From assembly GCA_016617855.1 (NCBI GenBank), contig JAECUM010003664.1, forward strand, positions 1 to 64,000: a stretch of 64,000 nt of DNA, in the 5' to 3' direction. Made by a program: the position numbers and the translations under genes. Numbering within the stretch: the first letter of the stretch is position 1; every line of letters begins with the position of its first letter. The stretch comes from Megalonaias nervosa (taxonomy: Eukaryota > Mollusca > Bivalvia > Unionida > Unionidae). This document shows positions 1-10,600 of this stretch, piece after piece. The notes beneath the pieces were generated by a model. That model was not told the origin of the DNA and did no database searches. It saw nothing but the letters and a program-made list of their open reading frames with translations.

Positions 1-639
1 TATTGTCATAAAAGCTCCCACAGCTGATGATAGTAATGTATCATAAATTTACTATTACCAATTTCATAAGATGATTTGAAAGATAAAATCAATGAATTTA
101 AGCAGCAATGAAAATGTTATTTTTGCAAAAAACAGAAACCTGGATACACACAAAAACCAATAAATTTATAGTCTTTTAATATTACACTACTAAATGATAT
201 CCTTTAAAAAAAACTTATTTCTTGACCAGAATGATGAATAGATCTATAGCAATTCTTCATCTGTACCATTTTATGATACACCTCATAATTGAGTAAGTTT
301 AGTCTGTCTATAATTTACCCAAGGAACTTGTAGAATCTGACCTTTCTGCACAGGTAGCCTTGATGCACAGACAGGCATGTTCAAAGTTGTGTAAAAATTT
401 AATTAGTGTAATTGACCTTAATGCACATATGACCTCTGTACAGAGATGACCATATTTTGCAGTTTTGACCATCACAAGGTAAACTTTGACAAATTACAAA
501 GATCCAGAAATCATATTTTAATTAATACTATATTAATGACTATTATCTCTTAAGGCTCAACACTGCTGGCAAAAATTTAAATCCAATAAAGACATGCTAT
601 AAATTTATAATTGTTGGGTTTTTTTTAAATTTTGACTTA
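1..639. other. Unassigned A+T-rich sequence
   Basis: I see no gene, tRNA-like head, tandem array or recognisable transposon here. Open frames are short and interrupted. It is probably intron or intergenic sequence. Confidence 0.5.
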
Positions 640-852
640 ATATGTTCTTTCTGTCTGTTTGGGTTTTTTTGACTTGTACATTTATGTTGTCTAGTATTTC
701 ATGACTGTGTTGATTAAATATTATCTGCTCTGTTTGGACATGTCCTTTTTGTTAGTTAATTAGCAGACCTCAATGGGGACCAGCTTTCAGCTAATTTATG
801 TTGTCCTCTTTAAATAAAGAATTATTATATATTATATTATATTATATTCAGG
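640..852 (+). mobile_element. LINE 3' tail fragment
   Basis: The stretch ends in a block reading 'gacctcaatggggaccagc', a short 'agctaatt' segment, an 'aaataaag' polyadenylation-like signal and a simple ATT/TATAT tail. The same order (ggcctcaagg, agctaatt, aaataaag, ATT tail) closes the CR1-like LINE fragment near 8.27-8.37 kb, so this is most likely a 5'-truncated copy of the same family. No reverse transcriptase remains. The family call rests only on this shared 3' end. Confidence 0.45.
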
Positions 853-1194
853 CCTACAGTGAAAGAGAAGCTTCCTTGTGAAAGAGATTTGTGCTTTAAC
901 CTTAAAAAAATATAGACCATGATTGTAACATGTGGCTCGAACTTTTTATGAAGCCCTCAAGAAGCCAGAAAATGCTCCTTGTGCCAATATACAAATTTAA
1001 AAACAAACTTGAGCAACTTACTCAATATTAATTTATTTTAAACAGTAATCCAAAGTTGTTCCCAAAATGATCCTGGCACCATTTTTGATCATCCCGAAGA
1101 ATTATCAATTTGATCTAAGTCAATCATCATGCACTTTGACATCCTGAACGTTAATGCTGTCTTTACAAATGGACATAATTTTCTCACCTACTGA

Positions 1195-1490
1195 ATGATC
1201 ATATTGCATTTGATGTAAGAAATACCATCTACCTTAATAAGTGCTGTTTTTTGAATTAAAACTCTTTTTGATGTAAGAAACCCAATCTACTTTAATAAAT
1301 GCTGTTTTTTAAATTAAAACTCGTTTTCATGTAAGAAACACCATCTACCTTAATAAATGCTGTTTTTTAAATTAAAACTCTTTGATGTAAGAAACACAAT
1401 CTACCTTGATGCATACTCTATTCTTTGATCAAAACTCCATTTGATGTAACAAATACAATTTACCTTAATAAATGAACATTCTTCAAAATG
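1195..1490. repeat. ~58-bp tandem repeat, 5 copies
   Basis: The core 'gatgtaagaaa' recurs at about 1212, 1270, 1329, 1384 and 1443, each time followed by 'ccatctaccttaataaatgc' or a close variant and a T-run. Unit length varies from 55 to 59 bp because of the T-run and small gaps. The units are diverged, so the array is not recent. No coding potential. Confidence 0.85.
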
Positions 1491-1754
1491 AAACATAAAA
1501 CTATTGTTTATTAAAAGCAAATCTCATGAAATAGAAGCAGCTATTGAAATATGCCAGGAAAAGCATTGTGTTCTTGAAACTTGTAGCTTTTTTCATGTTT
1601 GATAGCTTGTTTATACTCAGCTTAACAGGTTAAAGTCAGTCTCAAAGCACATCTTGTCTGTGCTTCATTTAGTACAACCATACTAAGAGAGACAATGCAC
1701 CTTGAAAATTTAGAGCTGTCAATATGATCAAACAGAGCTTATTCTCACATTGCT

Positions 1755-1957
1755 GTATGTACTTATTTATAAGTCGGATCCAGCTGCAAACTTCATAGAC
1801 CTAGATATGCCACTGCATAATGTTTCAGCAGATCTGGGTCTATGTAGATTTTAGGAGTAATCAGTAGAACAAACAACACAGACCTGCCTGCACATTACCC
1901 AATGGCAGATCAGGGGCTATGCTGTTTGCAGTTGGACCTGACTTATAAGTGAGTATA
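1755..1957. mobile_element. THF fold-back element, copy A
   Basis: One of about ten copies in this window of a ~200-225 bp element with inverted ends (ACTTATAAGT near the ends) enclosing two smaller palindromes. The first palindrome pairs 'agacctagat' with 'agatctgggtct'. The second pairs 'cagacctgcc' with 'ggcagatcaggggct'. They are joined by 'aggagtaatcagtagaacaaac'-type spacer sequence. It encodes nothing and is consistent with a MITE. Ends are diverged relative to copy C. Confidence 0.8.
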
Positions 1958-2091
1958 ATCATAAATATATAAAAAGGGGATATTGTTTATGATACTGTTT
2001 GTGCATGCTCATTATAATCCTGATGAAATTTACCAAATAATAATTTTATTTAAAATCACAGGGTGAGTATTATGTTTAGTACAGTACATAT

Positions 2092-2126
2092 AGTTGGAAC
2101 TGACTTATAAGTGAGTATATATGGTA
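2092..2126. mobile_element. THF end fragment
   Basis: The sequence 'agttggaactgacttataag', continuing into 'tgagtatatatggta', equals the right end of the THF fold-back element found intact elsewhere. No left half precedes it, so this is a truncated copy or a remnant of a deletion involving copy A 130 bp upstream. Confidence 0.65.
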
Positions 2127-2700
2127 ACTGTGTTAACAACATGTCTTCATGATTAATGCTTAAACAAGAAATCTCTGATTAAAGAAATTTGTTAACTTTG
2201 TCAACTTGTTTTGACTGAATTTTGGATCCTAATGTCCTAGACAAAATAATCTTCCAGAATTGTTTGTCAAACACTCATGCCCTAAAGTACAGTGTAGAAT
2301 TCATAAGTGTATCTCAAACCTTGACTAATGGATTTATTTCATAAAAAATTAAGGTAATTTTGTCTTCACAGTTTTACAATACATGAATACTAGCATATTT
2401 CAGACAATCAAAACTCAGAGTTCTTCAAATAAACACAATTAATTCCTTAGATGAGTTTAAAACACAACCTTTATGCATTATTTATCTTACACAATCTGCA
2501 GCTATCACTTAATCTAACTTGGTCTCTCAGCCAACTGGTAACTTGGTTTCTTTCTTAAGTAAAGGTGGGAGTTACTGAAATTAGAGGCCAATCCAAAATC
2601 CCTTGTATATACCACACATATTTAATGAAAATAATATTATCACCATTTGCCTTGTTGGATCTTCATAATCATGTTGCATGAAAATCTGTATCTTTTTTTA
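2127..2700. other. Unassigned sequence
   Basis: A+T-rich single-copy-looking DNA. No splice-bounded open frame, tRNA-like head or tandem repeat stands out. Confidence 0.5.
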
Positions 2701-2801
<101 letters not shown>

Positions 2802-3050
2802 ATTTATAATCTAGCTTTAACAATTTTTCAGTCATATTAGGCCACCGAAGTGGTATCTTTCTTGAATTATTCAACATAACAACAGTAAAATCTAATAATT
2901 TCATACTGCCCATCTGACAAAAGCCCAGATTGGCAAATATTCATATGACAGGCATCAAACTGCCTCTGGCATCTGTAAAAATTGTTGCATAATTTGGCCT
3001 TTGCACTTTAACCAGCAAAGCAGATTAAGGTATTATACACTGATGTGCCC

Positions 3051-3121
3051 AAGTGATCCCATCTGTTCTGCTATGCATACTGTCAAGTGATCCCATCTGT
3101 ACTGCTATGCACACTGTCAAG
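3051..3121. repeat. 34-bp tandem duplication
   Basis: Two copies of 'aagtgatcccatctg' followed by 't(t/a)ctgctatgca' and 'actgtc' lie head to tail, followed by the first bases of a third. The copies differ at only a couple of positions. Confidence 0.85.
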
Positions 3122-3357
3122 CATCACACTGATTGAAATCAGGTGAGACGAAGCCTCCAGATTGTGAACAAGCAAATTTTGACAGACAATGGTCAATACA
3201 TGATGGACAAATAGCCTTACCATAAGCTCATTTGCCCTCTGGCCATATGATCTGAAAAATACCACTTTGGCTTTACTGCAAATAAAAGTAATGACACAGA
3301 CAACAACAGGAAGTAAAAATCTATTAAAAAAAATGAATCACCATACAAAGTTTTGCT

Positions 3358-3435
3358 AATTGGTTGTTGATAGAACAACAGCCAATCGAACTATAAACTT
3401 TTGCAAATTGGTTGTTGATAGAAACAACAACCAAT
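3358..3435. repeat. Two tandem CCAAT/ATTGG palindromes
   Basis: Each of two units is itself a hairpin: 'attggttgttg', a short loop, then 'aacaacagccaat' or 'aacaacaaccaat'. The units are about 50 bp apart and share the leader 'aact(t)ttgc(a/t)aatt'. Each therefore presents ATTGG and CCAAT in inverted arrangement. This may be a small fold-back repeat; nothing shows regulatory function. Confidence 0.75.
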
Positions 3436-4980
3436 CAAACATGTTTGTTAGGGTAAATCTCAATTGATTAAGTACTAAAATAATTAGTAAGGTCAGTGGA
3501 AAGACAGCACTATTGTTTTCACAGGAGTTATAATAGACCTAAATATATACAAGTGTAAACAATTGTAAATGAGAGTAAGGGAGATAATTAAGATGAAAAT
3601 TTTAAAATAATGGCGGCAAGAAGTTTCAACAACAAATGGCTGGACCAGTTCTCATTACCAATATGTGACAAAACATTGAATTGATATTCTGCAATATATG
3701 TTTATGGACAAGAACAATTTTCTCAGTGCAGCTTTTTAAAATGTTTGAAAGTCAGCCCTTGTCAGTAATGAACATGTAGTCTCCTAGAAAACTAAATATT
3801 TCGCAAAAAGCAATCACTCTTTAATATGTGTCAGGCTTGACAGATGCTTCATATATAACAACACTATCTTGAAATGCCTGTGCCTCTAATCAACTAGTAT
3901 ACCAGTCCATAAATTGCTTCTAATCAACTAGTATACCAGCAACATGCAAAATGGAAAGAATGTTAGCATACCTCTATGTTACTTTCATGTATTGTGGCTG
4001 AAATTTTATTGCATATTATACTTATGGAAACTGTGTATGATCTATGCACACAGCTGATCAAAATGACTTCTCCCATGTTCTCAAAAAACAGCATGATTTA
4101 TTCTAAAATACACTATCTTCAGCAATTATTAAAATAGGGAAAATTAATGTTGCCAGGCTAGACAGCACCAGTTTCTGAAAGTGCAATCAATAAATTATTA
4201 AATATATAAAATGTTTTTCTTTTTTAAACAATTTGCCTCTAAATTCAAAGAAGTGAAAATTAAAAAGCAAAGCAAGCAGTCTTTTGATAGATGCAGATCT
4301 GAAGCAAGGCAAAGCTGTGCACTCTATTTCCCAAAGTACACCCATCAATCAAGCACCAAAGTAAAGGGAATTAAAACTTTTAACAATACCTAAGATATAC
4401 AATGTAATTTTTAAATAGCCAATATAACCAGTGAGGAAAACCTGGGAAATTATATTACTTTTAAAATGTAACCCTATGTGATATAAAAAACTGTAGAGTG
4501 CCACCTACGTCTTTTCCACAGCAACTGCTCTAATTCTAAACCACTTTTACTATCATGCACTTTAGGTTCTACACTCTGGAGAGAAAATGGTTCACACTGA
4601 TGGAGTGATCTCAACTTAATATTTTCTTAGTTTAAATATTGGAGATACTGCAATTACATAGCTGAAGGATTTATTTCAGTAATAATTTACTTTCACTGTG
4701 GACTGAAATAAAATGATGGTAAATATACATGACTAGAAAGATGGTGGAAACTTTAAAGCTAGCACCCTCAGCCCCCACTTCCACCATCAAAAATGTGAAG
4801 TGTACTCATAGTGCATATGTTCTAGTGCACATACACATTAAATTTAGTGCAACTTCTAATAGATACATAGATAGGGTACTAATAAGAAAACCCAATATTT
4901 ATGTACATTGGTAAATTTGCTGACATTTATCATTAAGACTCTATTTGCTGCAATTTCATTTTGAGTTAAGAATTTTTTTC
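3436..4980. other. Unassigned sequence with one short direct repeat
   Basis: No gene is visible. A 21-bp direct repeat (begins 'tctaatcaactagtatacca') occurs at 3885 and 3919. Small open frames at 4211-4393 and 4729-4914 have no recognisable similarity and no convincing splice context. Confidence 0.5.
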
Positions 4981-5142
4981 AGTGGCACTTTTAACACTTT
5001 TATTGGATATATTAAGCAGTGGACATGGAAGCCAAGTGCCTTTCCCAAGGATATACTAAGACAGTCAACCAATCAAGATGGATCTGGGCAGGTATCAAAG
5101 CCAAGAGGTCACTAAAAAAGCTGAGCTACCATGGCTCCCTTG
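4981..5142 (-). mobile_element. tRNA-derived SINE, diverged
   Basis: Read on the minus strand, a tRNA-like head ('ggtagctcag' A-box-like, then 'ggctttgatacctgcc' B-box-like) is followed by 'tatccttgggaaaggcact'. That segment resembles the 'tgtccttgggcaagacactt' segment seen in other SINEs of this window (e.g. 16808-17006). It is 5'-end to 5'-end with the SINE that follows. Exact family not assigned. Confidence 0.55.
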
Positions 5143-5154
5143 AATTTAGATAGG

Positions 5155-5328
5155 AAGAAAGTGATGTCTTCTGTGGTTAGGGAATTAGACATGCGACCAG
5201 AAAGGTGTGTGTTCAATTCCCACAATATGATCAAACCAGATCAGTGACCATGGTGTGTCCTTGGTCAATAAACAGCATGATACAACTTTAGAAGTGTTGC
5301 TATGCCATCAAAACACCAAAAAGAAGCA
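5155..5328 (+). mobile_element. tRNA-derived SINE
   Basis: The head reads 'tgtggttagggaattagaca' (A-box region) and 'tgtgttcaattcccac' (B-box region). It is followed by 'ccatggtgtgtccttgg' and a 3' part 'tgctatgccatcaaaacacc', which matches the 3' part of the SINE at 16808-17006 ('tgttatgccataaaacacca'). Same family, diverged. It lies head to head with a minus-strand SINE. Confidence 0.6.
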
Positions 5329-5791
5329 AATTCTGAACTTCATGTACCAATAAAGTACTTTATTTCAGCTCCTAGGAAACAGGTAAATTTCACTTGCATA
5401 GTGATTTTTATATTCAATCCCTCCCACTACAAGATAAATCCATAAATGTCTGAGTCATGCAAGATTGGTTGTATTTATTCTCTAATTGTTAACTCCAAGC
5501 ACTTCTAGGTAACTTGTAACAACATAACAATTTTCCATACTGCATGCTGAAAAAGATTTGTCAACCAGACGTTTGTCATGAAAAAGAACATAGTTGACTT
5601 GTAAAACCCTGCATAAGTAGGGTTAAACAAATTAACCATTTCCAATTTCAACTGTTTCTTTTAACAAACCAATTTTTTTACAACTAAGCTACAACCCAGT
5701 CAAATAGTTTGAAAAAGCAAAAACTTGACCTTTTCATGCAAAGAACTAAGCAATAATTTAAATTAAAATTAAAGAAATATTATGCAATGCA
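5329..5791. other. Unassigned sequence
   Basis: A+T-rich DNA with nothing recognisable on either strand. Confidence 0.5.
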
Positions 5792-6008
5792 GTATACTGT
5801 ATATATTCATGTATACACTGGATCCATATTCAAACAATGTTGGCCCAGATCGGCTATTGCAGTGCTGGCAAATCAGGGTCTATACAGTTTGTTACGAGTA
5901 ATCAGTAGGACAAACAACAGAGACCCTGATCTGCTGGTGCATTATGTGATAGTAGATCATGGTCTATGTTGCTTGCAGTAGATCCTGACCTATTACCAAG
6001 TATAGGCA
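5792..6008. mobile_element. THF fold-back element, copy B
   Basis: A diverged copy: 'tactgtatatattcatgtat' at the left, twin palindromes around 'gcagtgctggcaaatcaggg' and 'gaccctgatctgctggtgca', the joining spacer 'acgagtaatcagtaggacaa', and 'ctattaccaagtata' at the right. The first palindrome is more decayed than in copies F or G. Confidence 0.8.
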
Positions 6009-6188
6009 GTAATTTCTTTTGCACCAGATAAGAACATGCATGTTTCACAGTGCAAGAAACCTCAATAGTGCCATTAAATGTTTTCAGTCAGCACACAAAT
6101 GATGTCACAATAAGCCAGTTGGTCAGCTGCACTTGCAATTTCAGCTTTGCTTCATTTCATGCCATTTAGAACAAAATTTGACCTAATG

Positions 6189-6340
6189 TAACATTATTAA
6201 TGATTGTTTTTGAAACATTACAGGAGATTACTGTATTTATGTATTTACTCACCCAGGTTTTGACTTCTAATATAACATTATTAATGATTGTTTTCGAACA
6301 TTACAGAATATTATTGTTTTACTCACCCAGGTTTTGAATT
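6189..6340. repeat. 84-bp tandem duplication
   Basis: The block starting 'taacattattaatgattg' and ending 'actcacccaggttttga' is present twice, at 6189 and 6273, with a few substitutions and a ~10-bp shortening in the second copy. Confidence 0.85.
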
Positions 6341-7500
6341 TTTACATTTTCTACTCCTCTTCAGCATCTGCAGCCAACAGCTGAGTACATGGGAAGTGGT
6401 TTTGAATCGCATTCTCAGTTCTAGCATCTTTTCATTGGATCTTGTAATGTGTTGTAAAAGTCTGCTGGCACTCCACTAACAGTTCATGAACTAATTAAAC
6501 TGTAGGTCAAACAAACTTTGCTGATCCAATAAAAAGTATATATTGTTAAGTCACTCGCAAAAGATTATGGCTCTTGGTACTGACTGAAAATATTGCAACA
6601 AACTTGCAGAATATGAAAGATCAATCCTCAATGGTAAATATTCAATATGAATTTGTTGAAAATGTCACATGAAATCCACAAAAGTCCTGAATGCACACTG
6701 ATGCGATATCCCCTAAAAACTCCAGCAACTGACTGTCTTAATTCAAAAATTCTTCCTTAAACTATCTATAGCAAATGAAATATTTAGTCCTGACCAAAAA
6801 AATGTCTTGTTGTACTACTCCCACAAAGACATTCTTTTCATAGTTTCAGTTTGTTCCTGTTTACCTGGACTTACTCAAACACAAAGCAAAAATCAGAGTG
6901 AGAGTGAACTGACTTGATTTGAGTGACGTCATTTGCACTTTTTATTATTATTTGTCATCAAGGAGTGCAGATTTGTTCACAAAATTGTCAACAATCCTTG
7001 TTCAAATGCAGGAATTGCCCAGCCCCTTTTTTATTATTATTACATTGCACACTCCCAAACTCGCACAAGTAGTACACACTGTTTGGAAGCTGACAGCCAC
7101 ACTTGAGAGTGTTTTCCCAACTTGATGAGCAAATGAGGAAAGCTTCCATCTTCCGAAACAACTGCATCACAGTCTATATATTGATTAATGGAAATAAGAT
7201 TACTGCTCCTAATGATAACAGAGCAGATCTCCAATATAATGCTACAGAATGTCGTCACAGAATTCATAAAATGTCATAAACTTGTATCAAGTATAATTAT
7301 TCCCTAATATATCAAATGAAGCTTACAGTATGATTATAACCTAAATAATACAAAAGACAGTTATGTGAAATGGGGAAAAATAAATAATCACCAAGGAATT
7401 ACAGACAGGATTAACATATTGATTTTAAGAACATTATGGGCATTATATTAAAATCTGATAGACCAATGGTATCAATATAAAACTATCGGAGAGAGAACTA
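6341..7500. other. Unassigned sequence
   Basis: No gene recognised. A perfect TGACGTCA palindrome (CRE-like) sits at 6924-6931, but no promoter context accompanies it. Open frames here are short and overlap one another on both strands without splice support. Confidence 0.5.
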
Positions 7501-7604
7501 AAACTATTAGCGATGGTCACATCACAAAGGGCCCTGCACTTAATACTAATTGGTAACTAGAACTATTACTGATGGGCACACAATACGAGGTACTGCACTT
7601 CACA
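7501..7604. repeat. 59-bp-type tandem array, left part
   Basis: Two units share 'aactatta(g/c)(c/t)gatgg', 'cacac/cacatcac' and 'ctgcactt'. Related units resume at 8372-8490 ('catgatgggcac', 'gtgacgggcacatcacaaga', 'ccctgcacttta'). The CR1-like LINE fragment in between therefore interrupts one original array. Confidence 0.7.
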
Positions 7605-8371
7605 CATACACTTATATACAACCCTATTTAGATTACTGTAATATAGTATGGTGTAATTCAAATGATGAAAACATAGCAAAGCTAGCACATCTTCAAAACT
7701 GAGCATTTGGGCTAATATTTATCCAAACAGAAAGCAAGGAAAATATAGCTGGTAAGTTAAAAATATTACCTATTAAGGACCAAATCTGGATGCATAAAGC
7801 CAAATTAATGTACAGGATATCCAATAATAGTGCTCCTGAATATTTACAATCATTATTCCAGTACAGGCTACCTGATAATACTCCCTATCTGTGATCCATA
7901 TCTACCAAACAGTTTAAAATTCCCAAACCAAATAAGGAATTATTCCAAAACAAATGGTTCCAATACTCTGGAACTTTGCTCTAGAAATGTCCATTTTATT
8001 TCCTTCCTCCAAGCCCAATATATCCAGTGGCTTCAGATGCAGTTAAAATGAGAATAAAAACAACTGTCAAATGCCTCTGGGCATCATTAAATATACTACT
8101 CATCTATTTTGTCACTAACTGCATATTGCATTTATACTGACTATGTGGCTTCAGTATGTATGGGCAAGTATCCATCTGGTGAAAGGAAAGAAAGTAAATA
8201 TATTGGGTCTATACATGTAAATGCTACTATGTATAGGTATGCATGTGTGTGTATATGTGTGCATTTGTATATAAATAAGTTCCTTTGTATGAGGGCCTCA
8301 AGGTCGATTAGTTCTTCAGCTAATTGTGTTACCCTTTTTAAATAAAGTCATTATTATTATTATTTATTTAT
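7605..8371 (+). pseudogene. CR1/Jockey-like LINE 3' end, RT C-terminal remnant
   Basis: Frame 7605-7892 encodes the segment that follows the RT palm in CR1/L2/Jockey-type LINEs: Y-x-Q-P-Y-L-D-Y-C-N-I-V-W, then L-A-H-L-Q-N, then K-I-L-P-I-K-D-Q-I, and A-P-E-Y-L near the end. The usual companion segment follows in another frame (P-K-P-N at about 7925, then a W-x-Y-x-G-T-L-like stretch). In-frame stops and a frameshift show it is dead. The 3' UTR ends with 'gggcctcaagg', 'cagctaatt', 'aaataaag' and an (ATT)n tail at 8345-8371. It is 5'-truncated, as is usual for LINEs. Confidence 0.75.
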
Positions 8372-8495
8372 AAAGGTCCCTGCACTTTATACTTATAGGT
8401 AGCTACTTCTATTCATGATGGGCACTCTTTAAACTGATAGGCAACTTGGGTTATTAGTGACGGGCACATCACAAGAGTGATGCATACTAGAATTT
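8372..8495. repeat. 59-bp-type tandem array, right part
   Basis: This is the continuation of the array at 7501-7604: 'aggtccctgcactt', 'catgatgggcac', 'taggcaacttgggttattag' and 'tgacgggcacatcacaagag'. The string 'aggt(ac/cc)ctgcactt' stands on both sides of the LINE. It could be the target-site duplication or simply the array unit. Confidence 0.65.
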
Positions 8496-8534
8496 CCTTA
8501 TAGCAATGTCTTAAAAAGGCAAACTAATATGTTG

Positions 8535-9215
8535 GGAAACCAAGATAGGTGAAGACAGGAATTCAGAGGCATTACTTCCCTAAATGATGATGTGGAAAAA
8601 TTGGAATTACAATCATTTAAGATTTCATCATCATAAAACTGCATGCCAACTTCAGCTGTAATCTGACAATCCATGCTTAATTAATGCTGCAGAAACCTCA
8701 GTAGAACAATCAGGGGCCATAACTCTTGTAAATTATGTCGTGGTACATTAATGTTCAAGGTAAATTATCGATGTAAAGGTCCATGCTAAATCTGGTTGAA
8801 ATCCAAGATTCCTCACTAAAATTATGATACAGAAACCAAAGTTAGAAGGATAGGAAATCGGGGGGGGGGGGGAGGGTATGACTGCTGTTGTTGAAATGCT
8901 ATATATTTAAGAATTCATTAATATAAGGTTCTGCATGAAAAATGAGGTTGAAATCCAACATTCCCTAGTAATGTAACACTGCAGAAAACAAAAAAAGGAG
9001 GACAATCTGGGGGAACAACTACTATAAATGAAGTGACTGAATGCTGGAAATTAAACTCATTCAAGGTCTTTGTGAAAATTAGTTAAAATCCAACAAACAT
9101 TGGCAAATTTATGCCACAAGCAAAGTCAGGAGGACAGGCTAACTGGGTGGCATCACCTGTGTAAATTAAAAGCCATGGAATGCTGGGAAATCAACCTCTT
9201 TCATGATCTTGTCAA
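8535..9215. repeat. ~145-bp diverged tandem array ('ggccataactct' family)
   Basis: Four diverged units of about 135-152 bp are marked by 'cagaaacc(a/t)aagt..aggaggac' at about 8689, 8831, 8983 and 9116. Each is followed by '(g)ggg(c/g)a..aactcttgtaaat', 'atgctgg(g)aaat(t/c)aa', 'caaggtct(t)tgt' and 'tggttgaaatccaa'. The phrase 'caggggccataactct' is, to my knowledge, common in bivalve repeats. Related units recur at 10.1-10.6 and 11.6-12.2 kb. Confidence 0.75.
8860..8872 (+). repeat. G13 homopolymer tract
   Basis: An uninterrupted run of 13 G followed by 'aggg' lies inside the diverged array. It is the only long G run in the window and could fold as a G-quadruplex. It may also be an error-prone site in the assembly. 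Confidence 0.9.
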
Positions 9216-10008
9216 TATAATGTATTTATGTATGTATCAGGAATTATAAAATTCTAATGGCTCTTAATAATTACCAGATTCATTCCCAACATTTAATGTG
9301 GCAGCCATATATGTGTGAAATTTAATATGAAAACAAAGGATATAATAACTGTGACATAAAATAAAACATTGATATAACTGATTACTAAATGCACATACAA
9401 TTGCATCATTTTCTGGTTCCAATATTGCTGCTGCATTATAGTTATCCTTCCATGATTCACTGGCTTTTTTCCAAGTAATAATTTCTAAAAATGGTCTTTT
9501 CTTATAAACACTATACTATAGAATTTCACCCAACAAAAGTGTTTTATTGTACTTTATTCTTTAATAAAATATTTCTTTAAATATCTAACACCAAAGACAC
9601 TGCTCATTTCCATTTAAAATTGGGGAATGGTGCTGGGAATTTCTTTCCAAGCAGGACAAAAGACAATAAAACCCCTAGATACCAAGAAAGACAATGAAAC
9701 AAAGACAAAGACAATAAAACCCCTATATAAACAGAAGTCCTTAACTCTGAACTACTATTAGGGATTTGATGAAACTTTCAGAGCCATGCTTACTTGGTAG
9801 GTAGCAGAGATTACTTCTTTATTTGATCAAAGTGAAACTTGTCCCAAGGTACACAATCATTACTTTTATTACCAGTTATATTTATTACACAATTAAATAT
9901 ACTGTTATCAGTTTTGTCATTCTGCGTTCAAGTTTCCTCTAATCCTCTCTACACTCTACCACTGCTTTGTGTGGAGTAATAAAAATTTAGTGAGCTGTAC
10001 ACATACAA
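9216..10008. other. Unassigned sequence
   Basis: No gene. 'gacaataaaacccctata' occurs twice about 50 bp apart near 9.67-9.73 kb. The remainder shows no recognisable element. Confidence 0.5.
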
Positions 10009-10034
10009 ACACACACACACACACACACACACAC
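10009..10034. repeat. (AC)n microsatellite
   Basis: About 13 uninterrupted AC units followed by the imperfect 'atgcacatgcacacc'. Confidence 0.95.
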
Positions 10035-10104
10035 ATGCACATGCACACCACCACCTCCACCAGCACACCATACAACCCATGCAAATACATTGCCTCCATT
10101 AGTC

Positions 10105-10238
10105 AGCTACTTTGTCCCCAAGCCTGCAGGAAGGAATCATCATTACAAAGTTGCATATCAGATTTGGCTGAAATCTAAAAATGTAGTAAAGGTATGCTGT
10201 GGAAACCAATATCAAGAGGATGGGCTATCAGAGGGGTA
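10105..10238. repeat. 'ggccataactct' family unit, left part
   Basis: This half-unit contains 'catatcagatttggctgaaa', 'tgctgtggaaaccaatatca' and 'gaggatgggctatcagaggg'. It is homologous to the 8.5-9.2 kb array. It stops exactly at the left end of THF copy C and resumes on the other side. Confidence 0.7.
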
Positions 10239-10440
10239 TACCATATATACTCACTTATAAGTAAAGTCAAACTGCAAGCAACAAAGATCCTGATCTGCCA
10301 TAGCATAATGCGCTTGCAGATCAGGGTCTATGTTGTCTGTGCTACTGATTAGTCCTAACAAACTGCACAGAGCCAGATCTGCCAATCTATTAAGCAGTTT
10401 TGCAGTTGGACTCATCTTATATAAATGAGTATATATGGTA
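10239..10440. mobile_element. THF fold-back element, copy C (best-preserved ends)
   Basis: This copy has near-perfect terminal inverted repeats: left 'taccatatatactcacttat', right 'gagtatatatggta' preceded by 'cttatataaat'. Its internal order is inverted relative to copies D, F and G. It interrupts an older repeat unit: left flank 'atcagagggg', right flank 'actccatggaa', corresponding to 'caggggccataactct' in related uninterrupted units. Removing it with one TA restores the unit, consistent with insertion at TA. No coding capacity, so mobilisation would need enzymes in trans. Confidence 0.85.
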
Positions 10441-10600
10441 ACTCCATGGAAACTTAACCCATTTCAAGTCTCATCAGAATAAGGATACATGCCTGATTTG
10501 ATATCTAACAATTACCAATAAAATTATGCTTTGGAAACCAAAGTCTGGAAAGATAAATAGGGGCAACACTCCTGCAAATAAAGTTGTATCTATTCTGGAG
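10441..10600. repeat. 'ggccataactct' family unit, right part
   Basis: This continues the unit cut by THF copy C and a following one: 'catttcaagtctcatcagaa', 'gcctgatttgatatctaaca', 'gctttggaaaccaaagtctg' and 'aggggcaacactcctgcaaa'. Confidence 0.7.

Noticed and set aside
6924..6931. Perfect CRE-like TGACGTCA sites here and at 43471-43478
   Set aside because: Single 8-mers with no TATA, TSS or exon nearby; about one or two are expected by chance in 64 kb.
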